A stretch of DNA of 39,854 bases from Thermococcus sp. (GTDB lineage Archaea; Methanobacteriota_B; Thermococci; Thermococcales; Thermococcaceae): positions 1 through 39,854 of the forward strand of contig WAKU01000081.1 in the NCBI GenBank assembly GCA_015523195.1. Direction: 5' to 3'. The translations under genes were made by a program, and so were the position numbers. Below the pieces are notes generated by a model. The model had not been told where the DNA came from, ran no database searches, and worked only from the letters and a program-made list of their open reading frames with translations. Positions 32,000 through 39,854 of the stretch are shown piece by piece (position 1 is the first letter of the stretch; each line of letters opens with the position of its first letter).

Positions 32000-34900
32000 T
32001 CACTTCTTGGCTTCCTCGTGGTTCTTGAACAGCGGCCACCAGGCCTTCTCGCCGAAGAGGCTCATGAAGGCGGGCCCTATGAAGTAGACCGCCATCGTCG
32101 CCGTCAGCAGTATTCCCGCTGCTAATGCGAAGCCCATCTCCCTCGTTCCCCATGTGCTGCTGAGCATCAGCGCCCCATAGGTGCTCGCTAAAACAACCGA
32201 GAGCCCTATGACCAGCGTGTCCATTGTTCCAGCGGCGACGATGAGGGACTCGTCCGGCTTCCTGCGCTCGAACTCGTCCCTCGCTTTGACCAGGTAGAAG
32301 CTGTTGTAGTCTATGCCGACGCCCATGAGCACTACGAAGACCATCAGCGGAAGGAACCACATGACCTGCTGGTTGAAGACCTTCTCGAAGAGCCACGTTG
32401 AGACCCAGATGCTCGTCATGACGCCGAGGAATATCGTGCTCATCGTCGAGGCAACCGCAGGAAGTCCCTTGAGTGTGGGTATGAGCGACAGGAACATGAG
32501 CACTAAGGCCACTGGAATTATCCTGTGCCAGAAGATGTCGTTTATCCTGTCCGAGAGGTCCATCGAGAGTGCCGCTCCGCCGCCGACGAGGCCGGCCTTT
32601 ATCCTTGGGTTTTTCTCTGCCAGTCCCCTGACATAGGCTCTGAGCTCCTTCACGAGCTCCCTGGCCCCCTTGTCCGTTGGTCTGTAAACTGTCTCCACCT
32701 GGATCATCACCTTGTCGCCCTTCGACGAGATGAACCGGTCGCCGCCGAGGGCCTTTATCGCTGAGAGCGTTAGGTTGCTGACGGGTTCTCCATAGGGCCG
32801 CGTTGGTGAATAGACCGCCTTAACTCCCTTCATCGAGGCTATATGGGCGGTCATCTCGTCTATGAGCTTGAGGTCGTCGCCGGTAACGTTGCCGTTGAAC
32901 TCGATTATCACGTAGTTGGGCGACATCAGCGATGCGCCGAGCTTCTCCTCGCTCAGCTTCATGAACTTAAGCGTGTCGCTGTCCTTTGGAAGGAAGAGCG
33001 TCAGGTCGTGAGTCCCCTTGAATGTCAGGAATGTGTAGGTGGCTGGAGTGGCTATGAGGAGTGCTATCAGGAGGACGACCTTTGCGTGCTTGATGACCCA
33101 CTCCGCTATTCTGCTCCTCTCGTGGACGTCCATGGCGCTTACGTGCTTTACATGCCTCGGCCACCAGAACCAGCTCTTGTCTCCGATCAGCGCTGTTATA
33201 GCGGGGATGAAGGTGAGGCTTGCGATGAGCACCGTGATTACCGCGAGTGGCGCTATTATGCCCATCTGCTGGAATATCGGGAACTCCCACGCTAAAACGA
33301 AGCTGGCGAAGGCTATGATGTCTGTGAAAGCGCTGGCCAAAACGGCATCCTTTGCCCTCTTCAGAGCCTCAGCGACGGCTTTCTCATGCTCGTAGCCCTC
33401 GGCAACGTACTCCTTAAAGCGGTGGACGTAGTAGGTCGAATAGTCGATACCGAGGCCGAGGGCGGTCGTGATGGTCAGCATCTGGGCCCAGCTTCCGATG
33501 TTCAGTATTCCGCCCCTCGCGAGCAGGTACGCTATTCCCAAGGCTGTCAAAGCGGAGGTCGCGACGCCGGTGAAGGGCAGGAAGGTCGCGAGCAGGGCCA
33601 TTCCCATCAGGATGAAGAGGACTATCAACGCCATTATCATGCTGGCTTTTGTCGTCGTGGCGTTGTCCCTCTTTCCGTACTCCGTCATCTCATGCATCTG
33701 GATCGGCGTTCCCCCAAGGGCGCCCTCGACTTTGGGGAAGTACTTTCCGAACTCCTCAAGGGCTATCCCCTTCACGCGCGTCGCGTTTCCGGCCCTGTAC
33801 AGGTAGAGGTCGTCGCTCGGTCCCGGCTTCCCGTGGGGAACGAAGGTGATGAGCATCGTTGTGTTGTCCCTGCTCTTGAGCATGCTCAGGTAGACGCCGG
33901 CCTTCTCCTTCACCGTCGGGAAGAGCTCCTCAGTCAGGGGCTTGACGTCCTTGGGGGTTATCTTGCCCGGATCGTCCTTGAATTCGAAGGCTATATCCGC
34001 GAGCTTTGTGGCGTTGAAGGTTATCTTTATGCCGTAGGGGTTGTTGCTGGCGTAGGAAGTGACGAAGGTCCTCACCGTCTCCTTGACGAGCTTCTCTATC
34101 TCCTCACCGCCCATCGGGTAGTTCTTAACTACCGTCTCGGTGATGTTCATGAAGAGCCCTTTAAACTCCTCCGGTGCGCTTATGTTGCTCATCTTCTCCC
34201 TGACTCCCTGGAGGAAGAGGTTCTCTGCGAGCTGCCTCGGATTGGAGCCTTCGTAGAGCTTCCTCACGAGCTCGGAGACGTTGAAGTTTGCCCCACCGCT
34301 CATCTTTGAAGCCAGTGCCGAAACAACCTTCACCGTTGCATCCTCAAGCTTCTCACCGCTGATTATTCCCTCCGGGTCTTCTGTGGCCGTTTTAACGATG
34401 AGCTCGGCCACATCGCCGGCGTTCGGAAGCCCGGCCTTCTCCAGCTGCTCCGTGAGTCCGGCCTTAAGCATCCCAATGGCGATTTCACCGAGAACCTGGG
34501 GATTTCCGTTGCTCTCGTAGATGCTCCTCAGCAGGTTCTCGTCAACCTTGACCCCCATCTTCGCCGTCATCGCCTTGAGGACTGAAAGGGTGGCGTTTTC
34601 AAGAACGGCAGGGTTCCTTGAGAGAACCGCTGTGGCGTTTCCGTCGTAGGCCAGAACGGTGTCAACTATGAGCGGGGCGAACCGGGAGGCTTCGCTTGGA
34701 AGGTTCTCCTCCATGCCCGAGAGGAGGAGGTTTCCCTCAAGCTCCTTCGTCGGCCCCCCAATAAGGAGCTCCCTCAGGACTTCCCTCGCGTTCGGAAGCT
34801 TTGAGATGGGGTTGTTGGGGGCGCTGCCGATGAAGGAAAGCGCAACCTCAACGGTAGCGTTCTCGACTGCCCCGGCGCTTGGGTTCGGCCCGAGCGAGAT

Positions 34901-36109
34901 CGCGGTCTCTACTATCCCGGAAAAGCTCTTCGCATCAAGCTCACCAAAGCCCTTCACAACGACAGTCTGGTTGGCCTGCGCTATGGCCTTTGGAAGGCTC
35001 TGGAAAGCGGAGGTAGCTATCCCCGCGACAGCTTTGGCCAGCTCCCCGGGGGACATGCTCTGGAGGGCGTACTCGCTCCCGGCCCTTCCGTCGAATGCCC
35101 TAACACCGAGGTAGAATGCCCTTCCGTAGGCCTCAACAAGGGGAGCCTGATCAGAGGGCGAGCCTGCTTTTACGATCCCCTCAGTGACGTTGGCGAGGAA
35201 CGCATCGGTGATAGCTTGGCTTCCCGCCTTTGAGTAAACGGGGTAAACCGAGTTGAAGACCGCGTAGACGAACTCCGGAGTTGTTCCCGTCTGGTTCGCT
35301 ATCGCCCCCGCCTCGGCCTGGGTGAGGTTTCCCCTGCCGTAGGCTCCGCTCGTCAGCAAGGCTCTGTGGACGGCTGCAACCCCCATGTACGCCCGTCCGT
35401 AGGTCGAGTTGAGCGCGTAGAGGCCGCGGTTGAGGTTTGCGAGTGTGGAGTTAAGGGATCTGAGCATTTCAGCAGTTGAGGTCAGGTTTCTCCCGAGGGC
35501 AACGTAAGCCGTATCCGTTTTGTTTAGCGCGTTCCTAAGGAGGATGGTCTGGTTGTAGAGGGATGTAACGTTCCCCTTTAAGGTTAGGTAGCCCCTCGCC
35601 GCACCGACCAGACCCTTCTTCACCATAGCCGTCGTGTTGTCGAGCTGGAACGTCGCGTTGAGAAGCCTGCCGAATCCTTCGTTGCTCTGGACTGCCGTGG
35701 AGTAAAGGACCCCAGTGAGGTTTGCGGTCATCCTCGTCAGGTTGAGGGTTAGGTTGGAGGTCATGTTCCAGAGCTCGTTGAGGGCGTCGTAGTAAGAGGT
35801 TACGTTGTCGGCGTATTTACCTTCTACCCTCTCCTTGAAGGCGTAATAGGCCTCTTTAGCCCTCTCGTCGTTGACGCTTATGTTCGTGATGAGCAGGTAA
35901 GTGGTGTTCTCGTTCTGGGCCCTCGTGAACTCCTTTGACATTATATCCTGCACCTTTATGGACTCTATCTTGTGGGAGACCATCTGCTCCTCGCTGTAGT
36001 TGGTGACCTTGCTCAGCTTGGCCGCGAGGGGGCTCATGAGGATTATCACCACTATCCAGACGAGGAGCACGAGCTTTGCGTGCTTTGCTATCCACTCGTT
36101 CCAGGCCAT
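32000..36109 (-). CDS. Giant MMPL/RND superfamily exporter
   Basis: A 1369-residue membrane protein. One helix at about residues 14-32 is followed by an extracytoplasmic region of nearly 800 residues, then about five helices (from residue 823) and a second RND half with a smaller external domain and another helix block. Motifs such as GLGIDYSTYYVHRFKE and GVGIDYNSFYLVKARDEFE carry the aspartates of the proton relay. The first external domain has coiled-coil helices with many N-x-S/T sequons and three related segments of about 85 residues. RND/MMPL proteins export lipids or hydrophobic compounds using the proton gradient. ATG 36109 follows GGTGG. It is divergent from a PadR regulator. Confidence 0.85.
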   Translation of the reverse strand: MAWNEWIAKHAKLVLLVWIVVIILMSPLAAKLSKVTNYSEEQMVSHKIESIKVQDIMSKEFTRAQNENTTYLLITNISVNDERAKEAYYAFKERVEGKYADNVTSYYDALNELWNMTSNLTLNLTRMTANLTGVLYSTAVQSNEGFGRLLNATFQLDNTTAMVKKGLVGAARGYLTLKGNVTSLYNQTILLRNALNKTDTAYVALGRNLTSTAEMLRSLNSTLANLNRGLYALNSTYGRAYMGVAAVHRALLTSGAYGRGNLTQAEAGAIANQTGTTPEFVYAVFNSVYPVYSKAGSQAITDAFLANVTEGIVKAGSPSDQAPLVEAYGRAFYLGVRAFDGRAGSEYALQSMSPGELAKAVAGIATSAFQSLPKAIAQANQTVVVKGFGELDAKSFSGIVETAISLGPNPSAGAVENATVEVALSFIGSAPNNPISKLPNAREVLRELLIGGPTKELEGNLLLSGMEENLPSEASRFAPLIVDTVLAYDGNATAVLSRNPAVLENATLSVLKAMTAKMGVKVDENLLRSIYESNGNPQVLGEIAIGMLKAGLTEQLEKAGLPNAGDVAELIVKTATEDPEGIISGEKLEDATVKVVSALASKMSGGANFNVSELVRKLYEGSNPRQLAENLFLQGVREKMSNISAPEEFKGLFMNITETVVKNYPMGGEEIEKLVKETVRTFVTSYASNNPYGIKITFNATKLADIAFEFKDDPGKITPKDVKPLTEELFPTVKEKAGVYLSMLKSRDNTTMLITFVPHGKPGPSDDLYLYRAGNATRVKGIALEEFGKYFPKVEGALGGTPIQMHEMTEYGKRDNATTTKASMIMALIVLFILMGMALLATFLPFTGVATSALTALGIAYLLARGGILNIGSWAQMLTITTALGLGIDYSTYYVHRFKEYVAEGYEHEKAVAEALKRAKDAVLASAFTDIIAFASFVLAWEFPIFQQMGIIAPLAVITVLIASLTFIPAITALIGDKSWFWWPRHVKHVSAMDVHERSRIAEWVIKHAKVVLLIALLIATPATYTFLTFKGTHDLTLFLPKDSDTLKFMKLSEEKLGASLMSPNYVIIEFNGNVTGDDLKLIDEMTAHIASMKGVKAVYSPTRPYGEPVSNLTLSAIKALGGDRFISSKGDKVMIQVETVYRPTDKGARELVKELRAYVRGLAEKNPRIKAGLVGGGAALSMDLSDRINDIFWHRIIPVALVLMFLSLIPTLKGLPAVASTMSTIFLGVMTSIWVSTWLFEKVFNQQVMWFLPLMVFVVLMGVGIDYNSFYLVKARDEFERRKPDESLIVAAGTMDTLVIGLSVVLASTYGALMLSSTWGTREMGFALAAGILLTATMAVYFIGPAFMSLFGEKAWWPLFKNHEEAKK

Positions 36110-36123
36110 CGCAACCACCCCAA

Positions 36124-36137
36124 AGCCTTTTAAACGG
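36124..36137 (-). promoter_or_regulatory. Promoter of the MMPL exporter gene
   Basis: Minus strand CCGTTTAAAAGG is a TATA candidate about 15-28 bases before the ATG at 36109, giving a very short leader. Confidence 0.45.
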
Positions 36138-36141
36138 TTAT

Positions 36142-36197
36142 CACATATGTGTCAATTGTAAATCTGTCCTTTCAAGATATGTTTAGTTCAGACATAT
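36142..36197. promoter_or_regulatory. Candidate PadR operators between divergent genes
   Basis: CACATATGTG (36142-36151) is a perfect palindrome beside the exporter promoter. ATATGT (36177-36182) and ACATAT (36192-36197) form a dyad with nine bases between. PadR regulators elsewhere bind ATGT-N8-ACAT-type sites, so both are plausible targets for the adjacent PadR protein. The spacing differs by one from that pattern. Confidence 0.5.
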
Positions 36198-36209
36198 ATG
36201 GGACGGGTG

Positions 36210-36221
36210 AAGTTTATAAGC
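36210..36221 (+). promoter_or_regulatory. Promoter of the padR gene
   Basis: AAGTTTATAAGC is a strong TATA box 21 bases before the ATG at 36242. Confidence 0.55.
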
Positions 36222-36241
36222 CTTTCGCAGGTGGTGAGAAC

Positions 36242-36742
36242 ATGTCCGCGGACTCCAGCCTCGTGAGGAACCTCTTCACCGTCCCCCTGAAGAACCTCAT
36301 ACTCCTCATCATAGGCCTGAAGGGGGAGGCACACGGCTACGAGATACTGAAGGAGATAGAGAAGGTTACCTTCGGCAACTGGAAGCCCAGTCACGGGAAC
36401 CTCTACACCATGCTGAACAAGCTGGCCGAAGAAGGTTTGATAGAGCCGCGGGAGGAGTACAGGGGAAAGAGGCGTGTTGTCAGGTACGCGCTTACCGAGC
36501 GGGGCTGGCTCTACCTGAGGGAGGCCAACGAGCTCGCCCTGAAGTCCCTCTACTTAGCGGTTCAGTACCACGAGAGGCTCCGCGAGAAGCTCAGGGAGAT
36601 GGGTTACGGAAAGGAGATCCCTGCCGAGGCCATAGGGGAGTACGTGAAGCTCCTCGACGGGATCATCGGCGTTTTGGAAGAGAAGAAAAGGGAGCTCGAA
36701 GAGCTGAAGAGGAAGAAGGAGCTCAGAGGAAGGGGTCCCTGA
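36242..36742 (+). CDS. PadR family transcriptional regulator
   Basis: A 166-residue winged-helix regulator: [68 protein letters not shown] are the canonical PadR segments. A C-terminal coiled coil (about residues 120-160, ending [13 protein letters not shown]) would form the dimer. ATG 36242 follows GGTGGTGAGAAC; the open frame further upstream crosses the promoter. PadR proteins usually repress efflux or stress genes and respond to hydrophobic ligands, which fits the divergent exporter. Its last 20 bases overlap the end of enolase. Confidence 0.88.
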   Translation: MSADSSLVRNLFTVPLKNLILLIIGLKGEAHGYEILKEIEKVTFGNWKPSHGNLYTMLNKLAEEGLIEPREEYRGKRRVVRYALTERGWLYLREANELALKSLYLAVQYHERLREKLREMGYGKEIPAEAIGEYVKLLDGIIGVLEEKKRELEELKRKKELRGRGP

Positions 36743-38015
36743 ACTTCCGCCCCGGATAGACGGCTATGCCCTCAAGCTCCTCCTCTATCCTTATGAGCTG
36801 GTTGTACTTGGCGTTCCTGTCCATCCTCGCCGGGGCACCGGTCTTTATCTGGCCCGTGTTGAGGGCGACCGCGAGGTCTGCTATGAACGGGTCATCGGTC
36901 TCGCCCGAGCGGTGGGAGACGACTACTCCCCAGCCGGCCCTGTAAGCTGTGTAAGCAGCGTCGATGGCCTCGCTGAGCGTTCCTATCTGGTTGACCTTTA
37001 GAAGGAGTGCGTTTGCCGCTCCCATCTCGATCCCCTTCCGTATTCTCTTCGGGTTGGTGACGAAGATGTCGTCGCCGACGATCTGTATCCTGCTCCCGAG
37101 CTCCCTCGTTATGAGGGCGAAGTTCTCCCAGTCCTCCTCATGGAAGGGATCCTCAAGGGAGACCACGGGGTACTTGCTCACGAGCTCCCGATAGAGTTCG
37201 AGGAGCTCACCGCCGTCGTATTCCTTCCCGGCTACAACGTACTTCCCGATGTCGGCGTGGAAGAACTCGCTCGACGCCGGATCCATGGCGAAGGCTATCT
37301 CGTCGCCCGGCTTGTAGCCGGCCTCCTCAACGGCCTTGATGAGGAGTTCAAGGGGCTCGTGCGGCTCCTTCAGTGGGGGTGCAAAGCCGCCCTCGTCGCC
37401 GACGTTGACCGCGTCTTTGCCGTACTTCTCAGCGATGACGCCCTTGAGAACGTGGTATGTCTCGGAAACCCAGCGAATTCCCTCGCGGAAGCTGTCGGCT
37501 CCAACGGGCATGATCATGAACTCCTGAAAGTCGAGCTCGTTGCCGGCGTGTACGCCGCCGTTTATGACGTTGCTCATCGGAACCGGCATGACGTAGGCGT
37601 TGGTGCCTCCGATGTACTGGTAGAGCGGAAGACCGAGGGCGTTTGCCGCTGCCCTCGCAACTGCCAAGGAAACGCCGAGGATCGCGTTTGCGCCGAGGTT
37701 GCTCTTGTTCTCTGTGCCGTCGAGTTCAAGCATTAGCGTGTCGATGTCCCTCTGCCAGGTGACGTCCATTCCTATTACCTCTGGCGCGATTATCTTGTTG
37801 ACGTTCTCGACGGCCCTCCTAACGCCCTTGCCGTGGTACCTCTTTCCGCCGTCGCGGAGCTCAAGGGCCTCGTGGGTTCCCGTTGAAGCACCGCTCGGAA
37901 CCGCTGCGCGTCCCATGCTGATCGGGGTGTAGACCTCGACTTCAACGGTTGGGTTACCCCTGCTGTCGAGTATTTCCCTCGCTATTACGTTCGTTATCTC
38001 GAACGGGTTCTCCAT
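36723..38015 (-). CDS. eno: Enolase
   Basis: A 430-residue phosphopyruvate hydratase that converts 2-phosphoglycerate to phosphoenolpyruvate. It starts [31 protein letters not shown], with [16 protein letters not shown] (loop 1), [38 protein letters not shown] and [11 protein letters not shown], the complete set of magnesium and catalytic motifs. ATG 38015 follows GAGGTGATTGGT; nine upstream codons in the frame are not used. The length is normal. A Tgr-type box overlaps its ribosome binding site. Confidence 0.97.
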   Translation of the reverse strand: MENPFEITNVIAREILDSRGNPTVEVEVYTPISMGRAAVPSGASTGTHEALELRDGGKRYHGKGVRRAVENVNKIIAPEVIGMDVTWQRDIDTLMLELDGTENKSNLGANAILGVSLAVARAAANALGLPLYQYIGGTNAYVMPVPMSNVINGGVHAGNELDFQEFMIMPVGADSFREGIRWVSETYHVLKGVIAEKYGKDAVNVGDEGGFAPPLKEPHEPLELLIKAVEEAGYKPGDEIAFAMDPASSEFFHADIGKYVVAGKEYDGGELLELYRELVSKYPVVSLEDPFHEEDWENFALITRELGSRIQIVGDDIFVTNPKRIRKGIEMGAANALLLKVNQIGTLSEAIDAAYTAYRAGWGVVVSHRSGETDDPFIADLAVALNTGQIKTGAPARMDRNAKYNQLIRIEEELEGIAVYPGRKFRDPFL

Positions 38016-38018
38016 ACC

Positions 38019-38060
38019 AATCACCTCGGGTGATAACTCCATCGGGGGTCTTATAACGGT
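38019..38060 (-). promoter_or_regulatory. Enolase promoter with possible Tgr-type box
   Basis: Minus strand ACCGTTATAAGA (38049-38060) is the TATA element. TATCAC-CCGAG-GTGATT (38019-38035) differs from TATCAC-N5-GTGATA by one base and lies at the expected transcription start. Its right half is also the ribosome binding site GAGGTGATT, so half of the match could come from that. Confidence 0.5.
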
Positions 38061-38101
38061 TTTGAAGGGAAAGCTTCAAACGCGCTTGAAGCCATGGTGC
38101 C

Positions 38102-38111
38102 CCTTAAATAG
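38102..38111 (+). promoter_or_regulatory. Promoter of the CGP-CTERM protein gene
   Basis: CCTTAAATAG is a good TATA element about 32 bases before the ATG at 38143, leaving a short leader that contains the ribosome binding site GGTGGTGAAG. Confidence 0.55.
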
Positions 38112-38142
38112 GATGACGCCGGAGTGGATGGTGGTGAAGTGC

Positions 38143-39438
38143 ATGAGGCTCATCACCGGGCTTGTGATAATCCTGCTGATGCTGTCCCTTCCCCTGGCGG
38201 TCGCCTGTTTCAGCCCTAAGGATAGGTATGCCGTTGAGGTTGTTCTAAACAAGCCCGGGATAACCTACAACCCCAATGCAACGGTTCCAGGCGTTCTTAA
38301 CGTGGGTGAGAGGAGCTTTGTCATGAGGCTCTGGAACGGAAGCGACGGCCTTCATGTGAGGGTGGAGATACCCCAGAAGAGGGAAACCGGAGCTTACTGG
38401 AGCTACTCCGGGGTTCTCGTGATCACGGAGGGGAACCTGAGCCAGCTGACAAAGATGGGCTGGATCGGAACGTCAATGGTCAAAAACGGTTCGAGCGTTA
38501 ACGTCTTCAAAAAGGGCAACGTAACGCTTAAGATCACCCTCCCGAAGAAGGAGTGCAGTTCCGATTCGGACTGCGCCACCGGAGGCTGCTCTGGCGAGAT
38601 CTGTGCACCCAAGTGGGAGGCGGGAAAGATCGCCTCGCCGTGCGTCTACGCTAAGTGGTACGACTGCCTCAAGCTCACGAGCTGCGGCTGTGTGAACGGA
38701 ACCTGCTCTTGGAAGCCGAACCCGGCCTTTGAGAAGTGCCTCAAGGAGCACGGGGTCGATCCGAGCAAGGTGATAAGGGCCGGAAGGGTGAGGGTTGAGG
38801 CAACCGGACCTAACCCAGAAGAGCTTGAGAAGGCTCTTAAGGAGTTCTTCAGCGTTGTGGGAATAAACTGCACGAACATTACCCTCCTCTCAGGCTCAAG
38901 GGAGGGCCCGGCGTACAGACCAGAGGAAGTGAACGCCTCCAAAGTCGTGAAGGCGGCCCTCAGCGAGCTCCTCAGGGACGGCGCGGTAAAAGGGCTCAGC
39001 GATCGGGACATCGAGGAGATCTCGGCGATAGCGAACTGGGGCGATGCGGGCTGGAACTCCCGCATAGGCTGGTACGAGACCAAGAACGGAACCTTCGCCT
39101 GGATACCGTACTACGAGAGCAAGGATCCACAGCTCGTGAGGTGCGGAGGGAGTTCAGGAACAGGAAACGCCTCAACTGGCTGGATTGGACCGCCGGTTCA
39201 GAGCAACGGCTCTTCATCTGGTGGAGCAAGTCCCGGAACGGGTGAGCTCAACCCAGGGAGCGGGCCGAACGCCACGGGAGGTTTCGGCAACCATACGGTG
39301 AGCCCAAACCCTTCCATTAATGTCCCTCAGAACGAGATGGCCTCAACCACAAATACGAAAACAGGCTCCGCCATCTGCGGGCCGGCGTCTATCTTGGGGA
39401 TTGCAGTATTAGTGGGAATGATAAGGAGGAGAAGGTAA
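38143..39438 (+). CDS. Surface protein with eight-cysteine-cluster domain and CGP-CTERM anchor
   Basis: A 431-residue secreted protein. The signal peptide (MRLITGLVIILLMLSLPLAVAC) ends in AVAC, which could be a lipobox or a signal peptidase I site. The middle has a dense cysteine cluster (ECSSDSDCATGGCSGEIC ... CVYAKWYDCLKLTSCGCVNGTC ... CL, about residues 158-220), as in the eight-cysteine-cluster domain of archaeal surface proteins. A Ser/Gly/Asn/Pro-rich linker leads to a C-terminal CGP, hydrophobic helix and RRRR, the CGP-CTERM sorting signal of Thermococcales. Start ATG 38143 follows GGTGGTGAAG; 27 upstream codons cover the promoter. The role is unknown; disulfides may stabilise it. Confidence 0.85.
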   Translation: MRLITGLVIILLMLSLPLAVACFSPKDRYAVEVVLNKPGITYNPNATVPGVLNVGERSFVMRLWNGSDGLHVRVEIPQKRETGAYWSYSGVLVITEGNLSQLTKMGWIGTSMVKNGSSVNVFKKGNVTLKITLPKKECSSDSDCATGGCSGEICAPKWEAGKIASPCVYAKWYDCLKLTSCGCVNGTCSWKPNPAFEKCLKEHGVDPSKVIRAGRVRVEATGPNPEELEKALKEFFSVVGINCTNITLLSGSREGPAYRPEEVNASKVVKAALSELLRDGAVKGLSDRDIEEISAIANWGDAGWNSRIGWYETKNGTFAWIPYYESKDPQLVRCGGSSGTGNASTGWIGPPVQSNGSSSGGASPGTGELNPGSGPNATGGFGNHTVSPNPSINVPQNEMASTTNTKTGSAICGPASILGIAVLVGMIRRRR

Positions 39439-39439
39439 G

Positions 39440-39474
39440 TTTTCTTGGCTTTTTCTGCTTTTCTCTTTTTGTTT
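39440..39474 (+). terminator. T-rich transcription terminator
   Basis: Several runs of four to five T (TTTTC, TTTTTC, TTTTC, TTTTTG) directly after the stop codon are typical of archaeal intrinsic termination. Confidence 0.7.
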
Positions 39475-39498
39475 GGATGGAAGTTATGTCCTCAAAAA

Positions 39499-39511
39499 AG
39501 TTTATAAATAC
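39499..39511 (+). promoter_or_regulatory. Promoter of the last gene pair
   Basis: AGTTTATAAATAC is a strong TATA box; the transcription start is expected near 39530, about 25 bases before the leader ORF. Confidence 0.65.
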
Positions 39512-39553
39512 TTATAGCATGTTGATAGCGAATACTTATCGGGAGATGAGCGC

Positions 39554-39616
39554 ATGAAACGGGCAATTGGTATGTCAATAATTTTCACCATTCCAGCTCC
39601 GGAGGTGGTCTCGTGA
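39554..39616 (+). CDS. 20-codon leader ORF overlapping the next gene
   Basis: ATG 39554 follows GGGAGATGAG and encodes MKRAIGMSIIFTIPAPEVVS, ending in a TGA that overlaps the GTG start of the next gene (GTGA). It is the first open frame on the predicted mRNA and contains the next gene's ribosome binding site GGAGGTGG. It may be a translational leader, a small protein, or the remnant of an older start; no family is recognised. Confidence 0.4.
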   Translation: MKRAIGMSIIFTIPAPEVVS

Positions 39617-39854
39617 AGCCCAAATCGCTGCTATCTCTGTCCCTTTTGCTCCTCTTTCTTATCTCTGGAATTGAAGTTCCCCATGTCAGCGCCGGAGAGG
39701 ATATAACTGCCCCCGTGCCCCTCTACCTGCTGACGAGCAACTTCACGTATCAGGTGTACGTTGCTCCCCCCTGCTTTCAGTTTCCCGACAGGTATCTCGT
39801 TGAGTACGCGGTGATCAACGGAACGGCCTGGAGGATTGAGGGCTCCCTCTACAC
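39613..39854 (+). CDS. Secreted or surface protein, 3' end outside window
   Basis: GTG 39613 after GGAGGTGGTC opens a frame that runs off the window (80 codons). It begins with a signal peptide (MKPKSLLSLSLLLLFLISGIEVPHVSAG, cleavage probably after VSA), then VPLYLLTSNFTYQVYVAPPCFQFPDRYLVEYAVINGTAWRIEG with sequons NFT and NGT. The domain cannot be named from this part. It is coupled to the 20-codon leader ORF and shares the surface location of the CGP-CTERM protein before it. Confidence 0.75.
   Translation, partial: MKPKSLLSLSLLLLFLISGIEVPHVSAGEDITAPVPLYLLTSNFTYQVYVAPPCFQFPDRYLVEYAVINGTAWRIEGSLY

Noticed and set aside
33386-34309. 307-codon plus-strand frame
   Set aside because: Antisense shadow of the MMPL exporter; no start signals.
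1-39854. CRISPR array
   Set aside because: No regularly spaced direct repeats were found; the only repeats are the dispersed hairpin-ended copies.

Overview
The window comes from a hyperthermophilic euryarchaeon of the Thermococcales, most probably a Thermococcus. It carries a tungsten-type glyceraldehyde-3-phosphate:ferredoxin oxidoreductase, a type V archaeal fructose-1,6-bisphosphatase, a CGP-CTERM surface protein, archaeal BRE/TATA promoters, GGTGA-type ribosome binding sites, and a tRNA-Trp whose intron is a C/D box guide RNA. The species is not determined.

Layout. 1-1820: small membrane and surface proteins of unknown role. 1978-5222: two divergently regulated sugar-metabolism genes on the minus strand (fbp, then gor), each with a Tgr-type TATCAC-N5-GTGATA box in opposite positions. 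5308-6921: tRNA-Trp, tRNA-His and taw3, with two copies of a hairpin-ended repeat directly downstream of the tRNAs. 6968-22684: a defense island bracketed by an EVE-domain protein and a probable DUF365 protein. It holds a large N6-adenine DNA methyltransferase with two unknown partners, a convergent HEPN-like pair, an ATPase plus a nuclease-like/RAMA protein, and an AbiEi-AbiEii-PLD/SNF2-helicase operon.

22875-28601: adenosyltransferase (CobO type), a four-gene polar amino acid ABC transporter, UPF0147, a HicBA module coupled to a class II aldolase gene, a zinc-ribbon protein and tRNA-Tyr. 29062-31923: an M20 metallohydrolase, a radical SAM gene whose start has been split by a third copy of the repeat, and a second, apparently toxin-dead HicBA module. 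32000-38015: a giant MMPL/RND exporter divergent from a PadR regulator with dyad operators between them, then enolase. 38143-39854: an eight-cysteine CGP-CTERM surface protein and the start of another secreted protein behind a 20-codon leader ORF.

The most promising undescribed system is the island at 7.5-22.2 kb. Its components suggest marking of self DNA (methyltransferase), reading of marks (RAMA, EVE, PUA-like), DNA translocation and cleavage (PLD-SNF2, PD-(D/E)xK-like) and abortive or RNA-directed responses (AbiE, HEPN-like). I could not match the set to a named system. The second is a repeat family with covarying inverted repeats that appears to have broken a gene. All assignments rest on reading the sequence; no database search was run.
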